The notes: generated by a model not told the origin, from the letters alone. A DNA stretch of 64,000 bases from Saprospiraceae bacterium UBA2329 (GCA_002344975.1 DDUV01000062.1:127521-191520); one strand, 5' to 3'. Counted from the stretch's first letter, positions 25,760-34,935 are shown. Numbers and translations: made by a program.

Positions 25760-26553
25760 AGCGCTCCATTCCTTTCAAAAAATACCAGGGCGCCGGCAAC
25801 GATTTTGTCATTGTTGATAATCGGGCGGAAACCTTCATCGGGCGCTTCGACACGGAGTTAATACAACGGATGTGCGACCGGCGCTTCGGCATCGGCGCCG
25901 ACGGGCTGATGTTGCTGCAAAACCATCCCGGATACGATTTTGAAATGGTGTATTTCAACAGCGACGGGCGCGAAAGCACCATGTGCGGCAACGGCGGGCG
26001 TTGTCTGGCGGCCTTTGCTGCGTCGCTGGGTTTCTTGAATGAAAACCGTTGTCACTTCATCGCCATTGATGGTCCGCACGACGCCGTGATTGTACGCCCG
26101 GACTGGGTAGAGCTGCGCCTCGGCGATGTTCGGGAGATAGAAAAAGGGGCCGGCTTTTTTTGTCTCAATACAGGTTCGCCGCATTATGTGCGATTCGTGG
26201 AAGATGCCCGGCACTTAGATGTCAATGCCGAAGGGCGCGCGGTGCGGTACTCGGAGCGCTTTGTCGCCGAGGGCATCAATGTCAATTTTGTAGAAGAAAC
26301 CGCAGAGGGCTTGCTGGTACTGACTTACGAGCGTGGCGTGGAGGCGGAAACGCTGTCCTGCGGCACAGGCGTGACGGCTTCGGCATTGGCATACAGCCTG
26401 AAAATGCAGCAAAAAGGAGCAGTCTCCGTTCCCATCATCACGAAGGGGGGGCGTTTGGAAGTGAAGTTTCAGGCGCAGGACGAGGGATTCAGCGATGTGT
26501 GGCTCTGCGGACCGGCGGTGGAGGTGTTTGAAGGTGTGTATTGGCAGCAATAA
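25756..26553 (+). CDS. dapF: Diaminopimelate epimerase DapF
   Basis: Interconverts LL- and meso-diaminopimelate, for lysine and peptidoglycan synthesis. The two catalytic cysteines are in STMCGNGGR (about C77) and LSCGTGVTA (about C202), each in the family motif. The N-terminus KYQGAGNDFVIVDNR and GIGADGLMLL are diagnostic. At 265 aa it is normal. It is coupled by a 4-nt overlap to the small membrane-protein gene before it. The hairpin after the stop (26556-26587) has its T-run on the other strand and so serves the convergent gene better. Confidence 0.97.
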   Translation: MKRSIPFKKYQGAGNDFVIVDNRAETFIGRFDTELIQRMCDRRFGIGADGLMLLQNHPGYDFEMVYFNSDGRESTMCGNGGRCLAAFAASLGFLNENRCHFIAIDGPHDAVIVRPDWVELRLGDVREIEKGAGFFCLNTGSPHYVRFVEDARHLDVNAEGRAVRYSERFVAEGINVNFVEETAEGLLVLTYERGVEAETLSCGTGVTASALAYSLKMQQKGAVSVPIITKGGRLEVKFQAQDEGFSDVWLCGPAVEVFEGVYWQQ

Positions 26554-26587
26554 AAAAGCCGCCTCGAAAAATCTTCCGAAGCGGCTT
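26552..26587 (-). terminator. Intrinsic terminator of the coiled-coil gene
   Basis: AAGCCGC (26556-26562) pairs with GCGGCTT (26581-26587) around an 18-nt loop that can extend the stem after a mismatch. On the minus strand it is followed by TTTTTT, so it ends the leftward gene at 26656. It may also stop dapF transcripts. Confidence 0.72.
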
Positions 26588-26655
26588 CCCGGGCTGCTCT
26601 CCTCACGCCTCGGCGTGGTCATCGAGACTGCGCTGCGCTTGTATGCCCTACTGAT

Positions 26656-27681
26656 TTATTTCAGCACCACCGAGCCTTTGCCGGCCAAGTAGCCTTTGTT
26701 GTACACTTCCACTTCGTATTTGCCTTTGCTGAAGGCCTGCCCCGGCGACCACACCGAGCACATCTTCTGAGGCGTACCACTGTAATTGAACTCTTTGCTC
26801 ATCGTGTAGCGAATCTGATCGTTGTCGGCAGCCGTGAAAGCGCCGGAACCCAGCCCCTCTACCGCCAGCGTCTCGCCCAGCGGGCTGATGATGCGGATGT
26901 AGTAGGTTTCCTTGCCGTTTTCGGCCACATCGTTGGCAGTGGTATTGAAGCACACTTGCAATTGATCAATGTTGTCGGCATAGTTTTTCTTCACCGACTT
27001 GCCGCCGTCTCTGGTTTTCAGGCCCGTAACTTCTACGCCCTGCACGGCGATCATGGAGGCGCGGTCCACCTTTTTGGCCAATACGGTGCGCTCCTGTTCT
27101 ACGCGGGCTTTTTCACCAGCCAGCGCTTCTTTGGCGGAAGCCAATTCCTGATTGGAGGCGCGTTGGGCTTCCAGATCGCCGGTCAGAGTTTGTTTTTCTT
27201 CAGACAACTGCCTGTTTTGGTCACCCAAGGCCAGATTCTCCTGGCGCAACTGGTTGATTTCGGCGAGGTATTGTTCTACCTGCCCGTTGAGTTTTTTGAT
27301 CTCAGAACGCGCCTTGTCCAAGCTGCCTTTGCCGGCGAGTAACTGGTCAATTTTCGCTTTTTGAGAAGACAACTCTTCCATTTGGCTTTCGATACGGGCA
27401 TTGAGTTCGGAGTTGGAGCCTTTCATTTCTTCCAATTGAGAAAGAGCGTCATAGTACTGCTTTTCCAATTCGGCTTTCAGTGTTTCAGATTCGCTCAGTT
27501 GGGTGGTGAGTTCTGTTGACTGACGATCTTGCTTAAATTTGTTGACAAGCAAAAAGGCAATGACGCCCAGTAAGGCAACGATGATGACCGCGGTGACGGC
27601 AATCAGACGTTGACGGGAGTTATCGGGACCGGAGCTGCCCATCGGAGCGCCCGGTGTAGAAGAAGAGGTAGGAGGAATCAT
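26656..27681 (-). CDS. Membrane-anchored coiled-coil protein
   Basis: A 341-aa protein with a short Ser/Pro-rich N-terminus, one membrane helix (about 25-47, LIAVTAVIIVALLGVIAFLL), a long coiled coil (about 50-205, rich in E, Q, K and L) and a C-terminal beta-rich domain (about 205-341, QVCFNTTANDVAENGKETYYI). I do not assign a family, but this layout is common in Bacteroidota as a conserved hypothetical. The topology suggests a periplasmic coiled-coil spacer carrying a small binding domain. It converges with dapF, with an intrinsic terminator in between. Confidence 0.78.
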   Translation of the reverse strand: MIPPTSSSTPGAPMGSSGPDNSRQRLIAVTAVIIVALLGVIAFLLVNKFKQDRQSTELTTQLSESETLKAELEKQYYDALSQLEEMKGSNSELNARIESQMEELSSQKAKIDQLLAGKGSLDKARSEIKKLNGQVEQYLAEINQLRQENLALGDQNRQLSEEKQTLTGDLEAQRASNQELASAKEALAGEKARVEQERTVLAKKVDRASMIAVQGVEVTGLKTRDGGKSVKKNYADNIDQLQVCFNTTANDVAENGKETYYIRIISPLGETLAVEGLGSGAFTAADNDQIRYTMSKEFNYSGTPQKMCSVWSPGQAFSKGKYEVEVYNKGYLAGKGSVVLK

Positions 27682-27784
27682 GGCGTTGGAATTTTATTTG
27701 TTAAAAAACGCATACGGAACGCCCCCGGAACTGCGAAAATTGCCCCCGAAGGCGCTGCAAAAGTACTTTTTTTGATGCGTATCT

Positions 27785-27792
27785 TAACTTTG
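27785..27792 (+). promoter_or_regulatory. -7 box TAACTTTG
   Basis: Matches TAnnTTTG, 54 nt before the ATG at 27847, and supports that start over the longer frame from 27610, which overlaps the neighbour's promoter region. Confidence 0.45.
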
Positions 27793-27846
27793 GGGCTTAC
27801 TTTTTCGGAATTGCCGTACATTTATACTTCCATTCAACCTCACATT

Positions 27847-28593
27847 ATGATAGAACGCATTGACATTGCCAACGTCTTATTTTTAGACATCGAAACCGTT
27901 TCGGCTACGGCCTCTTACGAGGATTTGGACGAAAACTTTCAGGAGCTTTGGTTTCACAAAACTGCCGGTATTTTGCGAAAACCGGAGGATGAGCTCACGG
28001 AGGAAGAAGCCGACATTGCCTACCGGCGCAGGGCCGCCATTTATGCTGAATTCGGAAAGATTATCTGTATTTCTGTGGGTTTTGCTTTCCATGACGGCGA
28101 AGAAATCAAAGTGCGGCTCAAGTCCTTTGCAGGCCATGACGAAGCTGCCATTTTAAAACAGTTCACCGAGCTGCTCGAAAAATCTTACAACGACACCAAC
28201 AACAAGTATCTGTGCGGCCACAATATCCGCGAATTCGACATTCCCTACATCTGCCGGCGATTGGTGGTAAATGGCTTGCCCATGCCCGCGCCGCTCCAGC
28301 TTTGGGGCAAAAAACCCTGGGAAACCAAACATCTGCTGGATACGATGGAGTTGTGGAAATTTGGCGACAACAAGAGTTTCACTTCCGTCAAATTGCTCTC
28401 CGCGCTGCTGGGTTTTCCATCGCCCAAAGACGATATAGACGGCAGCATGGTCGGCTCCGTATATTGGGAAGAGCAGGACGTGGACCGCATCTCTTTATAT
28501 TGCGAAAAAGACGTGCTGGCTACCATGCAACTCTTCCTCAAGTACCAGCGCAAGCCCATTCTGGAAAGCTCGCAGGTTATGCATGTGAGGTAA
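27847..28593 (+). CDS. PolB-type 3'-5' exonuclease (DEDD fold)
   Basis: A 248-aa predicted 3'-5' exonuclease related to the proofreading domain of B-family polymerases. The DEDD residues are visible: FLDIETVS (Asp and Glu), CGHNIREFDIPY (Asp), and the ExoIII-region YCEKDVLATMQL (Asp). A Trp/Lys-rich segment LWGKKPWETKHLLDTMELWKFG lies between them. It has no polymerase domain, so it is a free-standing nuclease, probably in DNA repair. It converges with the DinB-like gene, leaving only 2 nt between stops. Confidence 0.88.
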   Translation: MIERIDIANVLFLDIETVSATASYEDLDENFQELWFHKTAGILRKPEDELTEEEADIAYRRRAAIYAEFGKIICISVGFAFHDGEEIKVRLKSFAGHDEAAILKQFTELLEKSYNDTNNKYLCGHNIREFDIPYICRRLVVNGLPMPAPLQLWGKKPWETKHLLDTMELWKFGDNKSFTSVKLLSALLGFPSPKDDIDGSMVGSVYWEEQDVDRISLYCEKDVLATMQLFLKYQRKPILESSQVMHVR

Positions 28594-28595
28594 AC

Positions 28596-29135
28596 TCAGC
28601 CTTCCGTGCGGGTAGCCAGTACCACATGAGCCAGGTGGTGATCGCCGTGCCAGGCATAGAGAGAAACCATTTCCCAAAGAGACACTTCTCGTTGACGCTC
28701 AGGGTGATAGAGTGTTTTTTTCCAGTCGGACGGCTGCATGGATTGCAACAAGACGGTCCAGCGCTCGTGCAGGGCGGCAATGAGTTGTGCTGATACCTGT
28801 GGCGGAAGTTGGCGCGAGTCGGGCAGTTCGGCCCACTGCTCCTCCAGATACGGCTTGATGGCAGGCGTTGTTTCTGTGAGAGCGAGCTTGAAGCGCACAA
28901 ATGCGTTGATATGGCTGTCGGCAATATGATGCACCACCTGCCGGGCCGTCCATCCGCCGGGTCTGTAGGGCGTATCCCAGTTGGAGGCGTCCATTTGACT
29001 CAGCACTTCGTTGAGACGGATAGGCAGGGTGCGGATGCGTTCGATGTGCGCGGCTAATTCGGAGGGAGAGAAAATGGGATTGAAAGTGAAACGGCCAATG
29101 GGATACTGGCGTTTTTCGTTCACAATTGGAGGCAT
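28596..29135 (-). CDS. DinB-fold metalloenzyme, YfiT/bacillithiol-transferase-like
   Basis: A 179-aa four-helix-bundle protein of the DinB/YfiT superfamily, predicted to use a metal bound by three His. The ligands are visible as VVHHIADSH (about 65-73) and AWHGDHHLAHV near the C-terminus. The motif PGGWTARQVVHHIADSH is typical of YfiT-type proteins. Family members transfer thiols such as bacillithiol to electrophiles or hydrolyse small molecules. The substrate here is unknown. Confidence 0.88.
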   Translation of the reverse strand: MPPIVNEKRQYPIGRFTFNPIFSPSELAAHIERIRTLPIRLNEVLSQMDASNWDTPYRPGGWTARQVVHHIADSHINAFVRFKLALTETTPAIKPYLEEQWAELPDSRQLPPQVSAQLIAALHERWTVLLQSMQPSDWKKTLYHPERQREVSLWEMVSLYAWHGDHHLAHVVLATRTEG

Positions 29136-29174
29136 GACCTTGGTTTTATGGTTAAGTTGGTTGGTAAGGCAAGA

Positions 29175-29780
29175 CTATTTGGAAGGCATTTTGTAAGACA
29201 CGTTGAAGTCGTCCAGCACCATGTCCAGGATGCGATCTTTGCCGGGTATGTAGCCTTCTTTGAGATTGTGGCCAAACATTTTGCCGACAGTTCCCCAGTA
29301 GCCGGCTGTCCAATTTCCTCGCAAGTCTTTGATAATAAAATAGGTAGGCGTTTTCAATTCGCGTTCTACCATTTTGATGAGGATCATTCCCTGCGTTTTG
29401 GTCAGGTTTTTCAGCGGGTCTTCAAAATTGTCTTTCATGTCTTTGTAGAGATGCTTGGCGTAGCGTTTGGCCTTGCCCCGGCGCATGTCTTCGGTAGCGT
29501 CCTGCACCTCGTGAAAAACTTTGATGGCCTCCACCGCATACGGATACACATCGGCGGCATAGCGGCGGTAGCGGCGGTATTTTTTGGCCTCGTCCTCATT
29601 GTCGAACATACGCGGTGAAGAAACCGAAATATCCTCCAGATTGGCCACGATGAGCGTGTCGCCGCAATCGTCAATGATGAAAGGATAGGGTTTGCCGTTG
29701 AGGGTTACTTTTCCGGTTGGTTGGGCGTAAGTATAGCCAACGAAAAGCAGAAAAGTTATGATGAATAAAGAGCGAATCAT
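29175..29780 (-). CDS. DUF4294 exported protein
   Basis: A 201-aa protein with a signal peptide (MIRSLFIITFLLFVGYTYAQ) that matches the Bacteroidota-specific DUF4294 family. Visible signatures are YPFIIDDCGDTLIVANLEDI, RRYRRYAADVYPYAVEAIKVF and IKDLRGNWTAGYWGTVGKMFG. The function of the family is not established. It is highly charged and helical in the middle, and likely periplasmic. It has its own spacing from the DinB-like gene (39 nt) on the same strand. Confidence 0.85.
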   Translation of the reverse strand: MIRSLFIITFLLFVGYTYAQPTGKVTLNGKPYPFIIDDCGDTLIVANLEDISVSSPRMFDNEDEAKKYRRYRRYAADVYPYAVEAIKVFHEVQDATEDMRRGKAKRYAKHLYKDMKDNFEDPLKNLTKTQGMILIKMVERELKTPTYFIIKDLRGNWTAGYWGTVGKMFGHNLKEGYIPGKDRILDMVLDDFNVSYKMPSK

Positions 29781-29884
29781 TTCAAAATGAGTTTATTGGA
29801 ATCATAACAAGACCTTGATGCCGGCCTTTTTGGCGGGCGCAGTTCTGGTGTTGCAGTCTATCAACAACAAAAAGCGGTACTGCG

Positions 29885-29915
29885 TTGAGCGCAAGCCGAC
29901 GGAATTGTATCTTTA
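29885..29915 (+). promoter_or_regulatory. Promoter: TTG-N20-TATCTTTA
   Basis: TTG at 29885-29887 and TATCTTTA at 29908-29915, one base off TAnnTTTG, lie 28 nt before the ATG of the serine hydrolase gene. Confidence 0.48.
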
Positions 29916-29943
29916 CGGCCATCACTTCACCATCATTAACGCC

Positions 29944-31215
29944 ATGAAGCAGTTTTTCTTTTTGACCATCGCTTTTTTACTCGCTTTTCAGTTCAGTTTT
30001 GCACAAAAACTCGCCGAAACCAAACCTGAAAAAGCAGGCATGAGCACCGAACGCCTCGACCGCATAGGCCAGGTGGTGCAATCGTATGTGGACAGCAGCT
30101 ACATTCCCGGCGGCGTGGCCTTGGTGGCGCGGCACGGCAAAATCGTTTATTACAAAGCCTTTGGTTTTGCCGACATCGAAAGCCGCCGCCCGCTCCAAAG
30201 AGACGATATTTTTCGCATTGCTTCTCAAACCAAAGCCATTACCAGCGTAGCCGTGATGATGTTGTATGAAGAAGGGCGCTTTTTGTTGGACGACCCCGTT
30301 TCCAAATACATCCCTGAGTTTGCCAAGCCCCAGGTCATATCGCAATACGATGCAGCCGACACCACCTATACCACCGTGCCGGCCAAGCGCGAAATCACCA
30401 TCCGCGATCTGCTCACGCACACTTCCGGCATCGGCTACGCAGGCATCGGCACGCCGGAAGCCAATGCCATTTATGCCAAAAACAATATTCCGTCGGGGAT
30501 CGGCACGCCCGATCAAAATCTCGGCGAGGCCATGCGAAGACTCGGTGCTCTGCCCCTGTTTCATCAGCCGGGCGAGAAATGGACGTACGGCCTCAATACC
30601 GACGTGCTGGGCTATTTGGTAGAGGTGCTGAGCGGTATGCCGCTTGATGAATTCTTTCGCCGCCGCATCTTCCAACCCTTGGGCATGAACGACACCTGGT
30701 TTTATCTGCCTGCCGACAAACATGCCCGGCTCACAAAATTGCATACCGAAAACAAGGAAAAGAAGGCCGTTCTGTTCCCCAATAGCACGCTCGATCCTGA
30801 TTTTCCCAAATTGCAGGGCAAATTTTTCTCCGGCGGCGCAGGGCTGTCTTCCACTGCCTACGACTATGCCGTTTTTTTACAAATGCTGCTCAATGGCGGT
30901 ACTTACAACGGCGTCCACATTCTCAGCCCGGCCTCCGTGCGCATGATGACCAGCAATCAGATCGGCGACAAGTACATCGGCGCCGTCAAGAAATTCGGCC
31001 TCGGTTTCGGCCTCACCACCGAAGCAGAAGCAGCCCGCGTTCCGCCATCTGTCGGCACCTTCGATTGGGGCGGCGCTTTTGCCACCACCTATTGGGCCGA
31101 CCCTCAGGAGGGCATCGTAGCCATGTTTTTTACACAAAAATATCCGCACTCTTACGGCGAGCTGGCCACCAAATTTCGGGTATTAGTGTATCAGGCAGTC
31201 AAGGCTGGTCGGTAA
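29944..31215 (+). CDS. Exported serine beta-lactamase-like hydrolase (class C fold)
   Basis: A 423-aa secreted member of the beta-lactamase/esterase (S12-like) family. The ATG at 29944 gives a signal peptide ending FSFAQ. The catalytic SxxK is SQTK (S94/K97), and the second-motif Tyr is in WTYGLNTDVLG. A third-motif region is GTFDWGGAFATTYWADP, where the usual KTG is not obvious, as in many esterase-type members. These proteins hydrolyse esters or D-peptides more often than antibiotics. No regulator (ampR-like) is nearby, so antibiotic resistance should not be assumed. Confidence 0.9.
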   Translation: MKQFFFLTIAFLLAFQFSFAQKLAETKPEKAGMSTERLDRIGQVVQSYVDSSYIPGGVALVARHGKIVYYKAFGFADIESRRPLQRDDIFRIASQTKAITSVAVMMLYEEGRFLLDDPVSKYIPEFAKPQVISQYDAADTTYTTVPAKREITIRDLLTHTSGIGYAGIGTPEANAIYAKNNIPSGIGTPDQNLGEAMRRLGALPLFHQPGEKWTYGLNTDVLGYLVEVLSGMPLDEFFRRRIFQPLGMNDTWFYLPADKHARLTKLHTENKEKKAVLFPNSTLDPDFPKLQGKFFSGGAGLSSTAYDYAVFLQMLLNGGTYNGVHILSPASVRMMTSNQIGDKYIGAVKKFGLGFGLTTEAEAARVPPSVGTFDWGGAFATTYWADPQEGIVAMFFTQKYPHSYGELATKFRVLVYQAVKAGR

Positions 31216-31355
31216 ATTACAAGCATACTTCTACGAGCGGATACACGCTGCAACCTTTTCGTCATAACATTGTCATTGTATTGGAAGCAGGATAGAAAAA
31301 CCGAATGATAATCGGAAATCTTGCGTAATTTTACACCTGATTCAAAATCATTGTT

Positions 31356-31817
31356 ATGAAAACGTCTTTTTTGCCATTGGTACTTTTGTTGTCGTTTTTC
31401 GCAACCACCCAAATTCAAGCCACTGCCGACACCGGAAACATGCCGCAAGGCGCCGTACATAAGATGTTGGAGGGCAAATGGCAGGTCACTATAAATGCCG
31501 ACGAACTGCCGCAGGCCGCCCGCGAAGAAAATGCGGCTCCCGATAATGCCGATTTTGCCGTCATCACTTACCGCTTTGCCGACAACGGCGCCCTCACGCG
31601 CAGCGTACAAAGAGGCGCTGCTCGCTGGGAAGAATCGGGAGAATGGCAATTGACCGAGGACGGACGCTACATCTCGTTCCACTTTTCCGGCAAAGCAGCC
31701 GTGCAGGCCGAAATCAAATACATCGAAGCCGACGAAATGGTGCTGGCACAGCCCTCAGGCGCAACCGACAGCAATCTGCAAAATGAGGTGCGGCAGTTGT
31801 ATTTCACCAAAATGTAG
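31356..31817 (+). CDS. Small exported protein, lipocalin-like
   Basis: A 153-aa protein with a signal peptide (LLSFFATTQIQATA). The mature part starts with a GKWQVTINADE strand and ends in beta-hairpin-like segments (YISFHFSGKAAVQAEIKYIEADEMVLAQ, RQLYFTKM). This is the pattern of 'lipocalin-like' small periplasmic proteins, but no firm family match is visible. It precedes rarA by 55 nt on the same strand. No functional link is evident. Confidence 0.72.
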   Translation: MKTSFLPLVLLLSFFATTQIQATADTGNMPQGAVHKMLEGKWQVTINADELPQAAREENAAPDNADFAVITYRFADNGALTRSVQRGAARWEESGEWQLTEDGRYISFHFSGKAAVQAEIKYIEADEMVLAQPSGATDSNLQNEVRQLYFTKM

Positions 31818-31872
31818 GTAAAATGTTTACTTTTACAGCCTTGCCGAAAGGCTTGATAAAGACTGTAAAAGC

Positions 31873-33147
31873 ATGAAACCATTGGCCGAGCGCATGCGTC
31901 CGCTCACGCTGGACGACTATCTGGGGCAGCAACACTTGGTGGGACCGGGCGCTGTGCTGAGAAAATCCATCGAAACCAACCGCCTGCCTTCTTTCATCCT
32001 GTGGGGGCCGCCGGGCGTAGGCAAAACCACGCTGGCCCGCATTGTGGCGCATCAATTGGACCGGCCTTTTTTTACGTTGAGTGCTGTTCACGCAGGTGTC
32101 AAGGACGTGCGCGATGCCATTGAGAAAGCCAAAGGGCAGCGTTTTTTCGACCGCCCCTCGCCGCTGCTGTTCATTGATGAAATTCACCGATTCAGCAAAT
32201 CGCAGCAAGACTCCCTCCTCGGCGCAGTGGAGGAAGGCGTGGTGACGCTGATTGGAGCCACCACGGAAAACCCCTCATTTGAAGTCATTCCGGCCCTGTT
32301 GTCGCGCTGCCAGGTGTATGTTTTGCAACCTTTAGGCAAAGAAGACCTCATTCATCTCGTTGACCAGGCTTTGGAAAAAGACGAGGTGCTGAAAACTAAG
32401 CCCATCACCGTAGAAGAATACGATGCTCTGCTGCGCTTCAGCGGCGGCGATGCCCGCAAACTCTACAACGTACTGGAACTCGTCTGCCATTTCCAAACCG
32501 GCGAAGAGCCGATGCTCATCACCGATTCATTGGTGGCGCAGCTCATACAGGAAAACTTGGTGATGTACGACAAAGGCGGCGAGCACCACTACGACGTGGC
32601 TTCGGCCTTCATCAAGTCCATTCGCGGCAGCGACCCCAACGCGGCGGTCTATTGGCTGGCCCGCATGATAGAGGGCGGCGAGGATGTAAAATTCATAGCC
32701 AGGCGTATGATCATTGCCGCTGCAGAAGACATCGGACTGGCCAATCCCAATGCACTCCTCATGGCCACCACCACGCTGCAAGCCGTGCAGGCGGTAGGGC
32801 TGCCCGAAGCGCGCATCATTCTGTCCGAGGCGGTGATTTATCTCGCCACTTCGCCCAAGAGCAATTCGGCTTACGCTGCCATCGGAGCGGCGCAGGAAGA
32901 AGTGCGACGCAGCGGCCACTTGCCGGTGCCCCTGCATTTGCGCAATGCGCCCACTCATCTGATGAAAAAATTGGACTACGGCAAAAACTACCTCTACGCC
33001 CACGACTACCCCGGCAATTTTGTAGAACAGGAATTTCTGCCGGAGGAGATTTCCGGCAAAACGCTTTTCAGTCCACAGTCCAACGCCTCGGAGGAAAAAA
33101 TCAGGCAGTTTTTGGCGGCGCGGTGGAAGAAAAGGTATGGGTATTGA
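31873..33147 (+). CDS. rarA: Replication-associated recombination protein RarA (MgsA)
   Basis: An AAA+ ATPase of the clamp-loader group, acting at stalled replication forks and gaps. It has PLAERMRPLTLDDYLGQQHL at the N-terminus, Walker A GPPGVGKTTLA (about 43-53), Walker B LLFIDEIHRF (about 98-107), sensor 1 GATTENPSFE and the box VII Arg in LLSRCQVY. The C-terminal tetramerisation part has SAFIKSIRGSDPNAAVYWLARM and the NPNALLMATTT motif. At 424 aa it is normal. It converges with the decarboxylase, with 2 nt between stops. Confidence 0.96.
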   Translation: MKPLAERMRPLTLDDYLGQQHLVGPGAVLRKSIETNRLPSFILWGPPGVGKTTLARIVAHQLDRPFFTLSAVHAGVKDVRDAIEKAKGQRFFDRPSPLLFIDEIHRFSKSQQDSLLGAVEEGVVTLIGATTENPSFEVIPALLSRCQVYVLQPLGKEDLIHLVDQALEKDEVLKTKPITVEEYDALLRFSGGDARKLYNVLELVCHFQTGEEPMLITDSLVAQLIQENLVMYDKGGEHHYDVASAFIKSIRGSDPNAAVYWLARMIEGGEDVKFIARRMIIAAAEDIGLANPNALLMATTTLQAVQAVGLPEARIILSEAVIYLATSPKSNSAYAAIGAAQEEVRRSGHLPVPLHLRNAPTHLMKKLDYGKNYLYAHDYPGNFVEQEFLPEEISGKTLFSPQSNASEEKIRQFLAARWKKRYGY

Positions 33148-33149
33148 TA

Positions 33150-34565
33150 CTAAATTTTCTCACAAAATCCCAGCAAATCCTCCATTTCCACTGCCGAAGT
33201 AAACGGATTTGTCAGCGTCACCCGCAGCCAGGTATGCCCGTTGATGGCGGTTTGGACGATGTAAAAACGCCCGTCTTCGAGGATGCGGCGGCGAATGCGG
33301 AGGTTGTGCTCGTCAGTCGCTTCGGCAGAGAGACCGGGCGGTGCATGGCGGAAACAAACGATGTTGCACTGCGGCTGCACGGCCAATTCCCACTGTGGCT
33401 GCGCCTCAATCATGGCGGCAAAAATGCGCCCGTTTTCCATCACCTGATCCACATAGTTTTCAAAAAGGGTTTCGCCGTAAGTGTAGAGCAAACTGTACGC
33501 TTTGATGCTCATCATCAACTTGGTACACTCAAAACTGCGCTTGGCCACGTTGTACCATTCGCGCTCGGTTTCGCCAAAAAGATACTGCGCCTGCTGACTG
33601 AACGTGCCGTAGCTGTCGGCGTCCTGTCGGAACACAACAGCGGTGGTGAGGGCGGGCGTCATCAGCATTTTGTGGTAATCGAGGGCCACGCTGTCGGCGG
33701 TTTCGATGCCGGCCAATACGGCGCGGTGCTGCCTGCTGAAAGCCAGTGCCGCGCCATGTGCGCCGTCCACATGAAACCAGAGATTCCGACTGTGGCAAAA
33801 CCTGCCGATGGCGGCCAAGTCGTCGAAGGAACCGGTGGAGGTAGAACAGGCGCTGCCCACTACGGCAATGACCTCCACGCCCTGCTCAAGGGCTTGCCGG
33901 TAAAGCATTTCGAGCAAATCCGTCCGCATCTGGAAGCGCTCATTGACCGGCACTTTGATGATGCCTGCATCGCCCCAGCCCATGATGCGCGCGGCCCGGT
34001 CCACACAATAATGCGCCTCGGCGGAGACCATCAGCGCCAGCGGTTTTTGGTGGCCGTCTTTCCAGACATGCGCGCCGGCGTAGCGACTGCGGGCCGCTAA
34101 GAGTGCGGTGAGATTAGCTAATGTGCCGCCCGAAGTGAGGAATCCGCCGGCCTGCCGGGCATCGAAGCCTAATACTTGCGCTGTTTTTTCAATGAGCAGC
34201 CGCTCGATGGCCGTTGCCGGGCCGCCCATTTCGTACACCGCCATGCCGTTGTTGAGCAGTCCGCCCAGCAATCCTGCCAAAGCGGAAAGCGGCGCGGGCG
34301 GGCACACCTGATGCCCCATGAAGCGCGGCTGGTGCAGGTGGATGCTGTCTTTCAATATTTTATGAAAAAAATCTTCTGTGCTGCCGGGTACTGCGAGGAA
34401 GTTTTTCCAGTGCTCGTATTGTTCGTCGGGCGCCCGCCAGGGGATGACGGGCAGCGAGGGTCGGCTGCTTTGGGCGTCGGTCAGGTAGTCGGCCAGCAGG
34501 TTGATGAGGGCGTGGCCTTGCTCCCGGAAGTGTTCGGGATTGTAGGCGGAGTGGAGGATGTCCAT
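33150..34565 (-). CDS. PLP-dependent group II decarboxylase
   Basis: A 471-aa pyridoxal-phosphate decarboxylase of the aromatic/glutamate/diaminobutyrate type. Visible are RFMGHQVCPPAPLSALAG, the PLP-stacking SAEAHYCVDRAA, the aspartate in WFHVDGAHGAA and the Schiff-base lysine in LDYHKMLMTP (about K299). The sequence resembles L-2,4-diaminobutyrate or aromatic amino-acid decarboxylases, but the substrate cannot be fixed. No biosynthetic partner is adjacent. Three hairpin repeats lie 24-114 nt upstream of its ATG. Confidence 0.9.
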   Translation of the reverse strand: MDILHSAYNPEHFREQGHALINLLADYLTDAQSSRPSLPVIPWRAPDEQYEHWKNFLAVPGSTEDFFHKILKDSIHLHQPRFMGHQVCPPAPLSALAGLLGGLLNNGMAVYEMGGPATAIERLLIEKTAQVLGFDARQAGGFLTSGGTLANLTALLAARSRYAGAHVWKDGHQKPLALMVSAEAHYCVDRAARIMGWGDAGIIKVPVNERFQMRTDLLEMLYRQALEQGVEVIAVVGSACSTSTGSFDDLAAIGRFCHSRNLWFHVDGAHGAALAFSRQHRAVLAGIETADSVALDYHKMLMTPALTTAVVFRQDADSYGTFSQQAQYLFGETEREWYNVAKRSFECTKLMMSIKAYSLLYTYGETLFENYVDQVMENGRIFAAMIEAQPQWELAVQPQCNIVCFRHAPPGLSAEATDEHNLRIRRRILEDGRFYIVQTAINGHTWLRVTLTNPFTSAVEMEDLLGFCEKI

Positions 34566-34935
34566 GTGAAATATTTTGGATGGTTGTCATCTGCCTTCGG
34601 CAGTTTATCGGCCAACGGAGAGGGAAAATCTGCCTTTGGCAGTTTATCGGCTTCGCCGTAATCTGCTGCGCAGTTTATCTGCTCTTTAAACCCGACGGTA
34701 GGCGGTAGGCAGCCTTCGGTGGGCAGTACTCAGCGCGAGGGAACGCGGAACCTTGAACCCAAAACCCGGAACCTGAAACCTGAAACTCTGAACGCGAATC
34801 AACGCGAAACACGCGAAATCCCGCGAACGCGAGGAAAACGCGGCTTGCAGCTTGAGGCCAGCAGCCAATAGCCAGCAGCCAATAGCCAGCAGCTTATAGC
34901 CAGCAGCCAGTAGCCGTTCCCACCCGAAATACTGA
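34566..34935. repeat. Heptad-periodic repeat region between decarboxylase and DUF2207 gene
   Basis: No gene is seen in these 370 bp. After the hairpin repeats come 7-mers CGGTAGG/CGGTAGG/CAGCCTT/CGGTGGG/CAGTACT/CAGCGCG (34696-34737), and then NNNAACC-type 7-mers CGGAACC/TTGAACC/CAAAACC/CGGAACC/TGAAACC/TGAAACT/CTGAACG (34746-34794). An inverted copy of the TTCGCG block follows (34791-34834). Last is a 14-bp array of GCCAGCAGCCAATA, four units (34857-34912). Confidence 0.8.
34589..34679 (-). repeat. Three hairpin repeats (family 1) upstream of decarboxylase
   Basis: Copies at 34589-34609 (stem CTGCC-TTC-GGCAG), 34628-34648 (CTGCC-TTT-GGCAG) and 34661-34679 (CTGC-TGC-GCAG), each flanked by AT and TTTATC. 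All point towards the decarboxylase start. The loop-closing bases differ between copies while pairing is kept. Confidence 0.85.

Noticed and set aside
29944..31215. Antibiotic-resistance beta-lactamase
   Set aside because: The third motif lacks a clear KTG, no ampR-like regulator is present, and most members of this family are esterases or peptidases.
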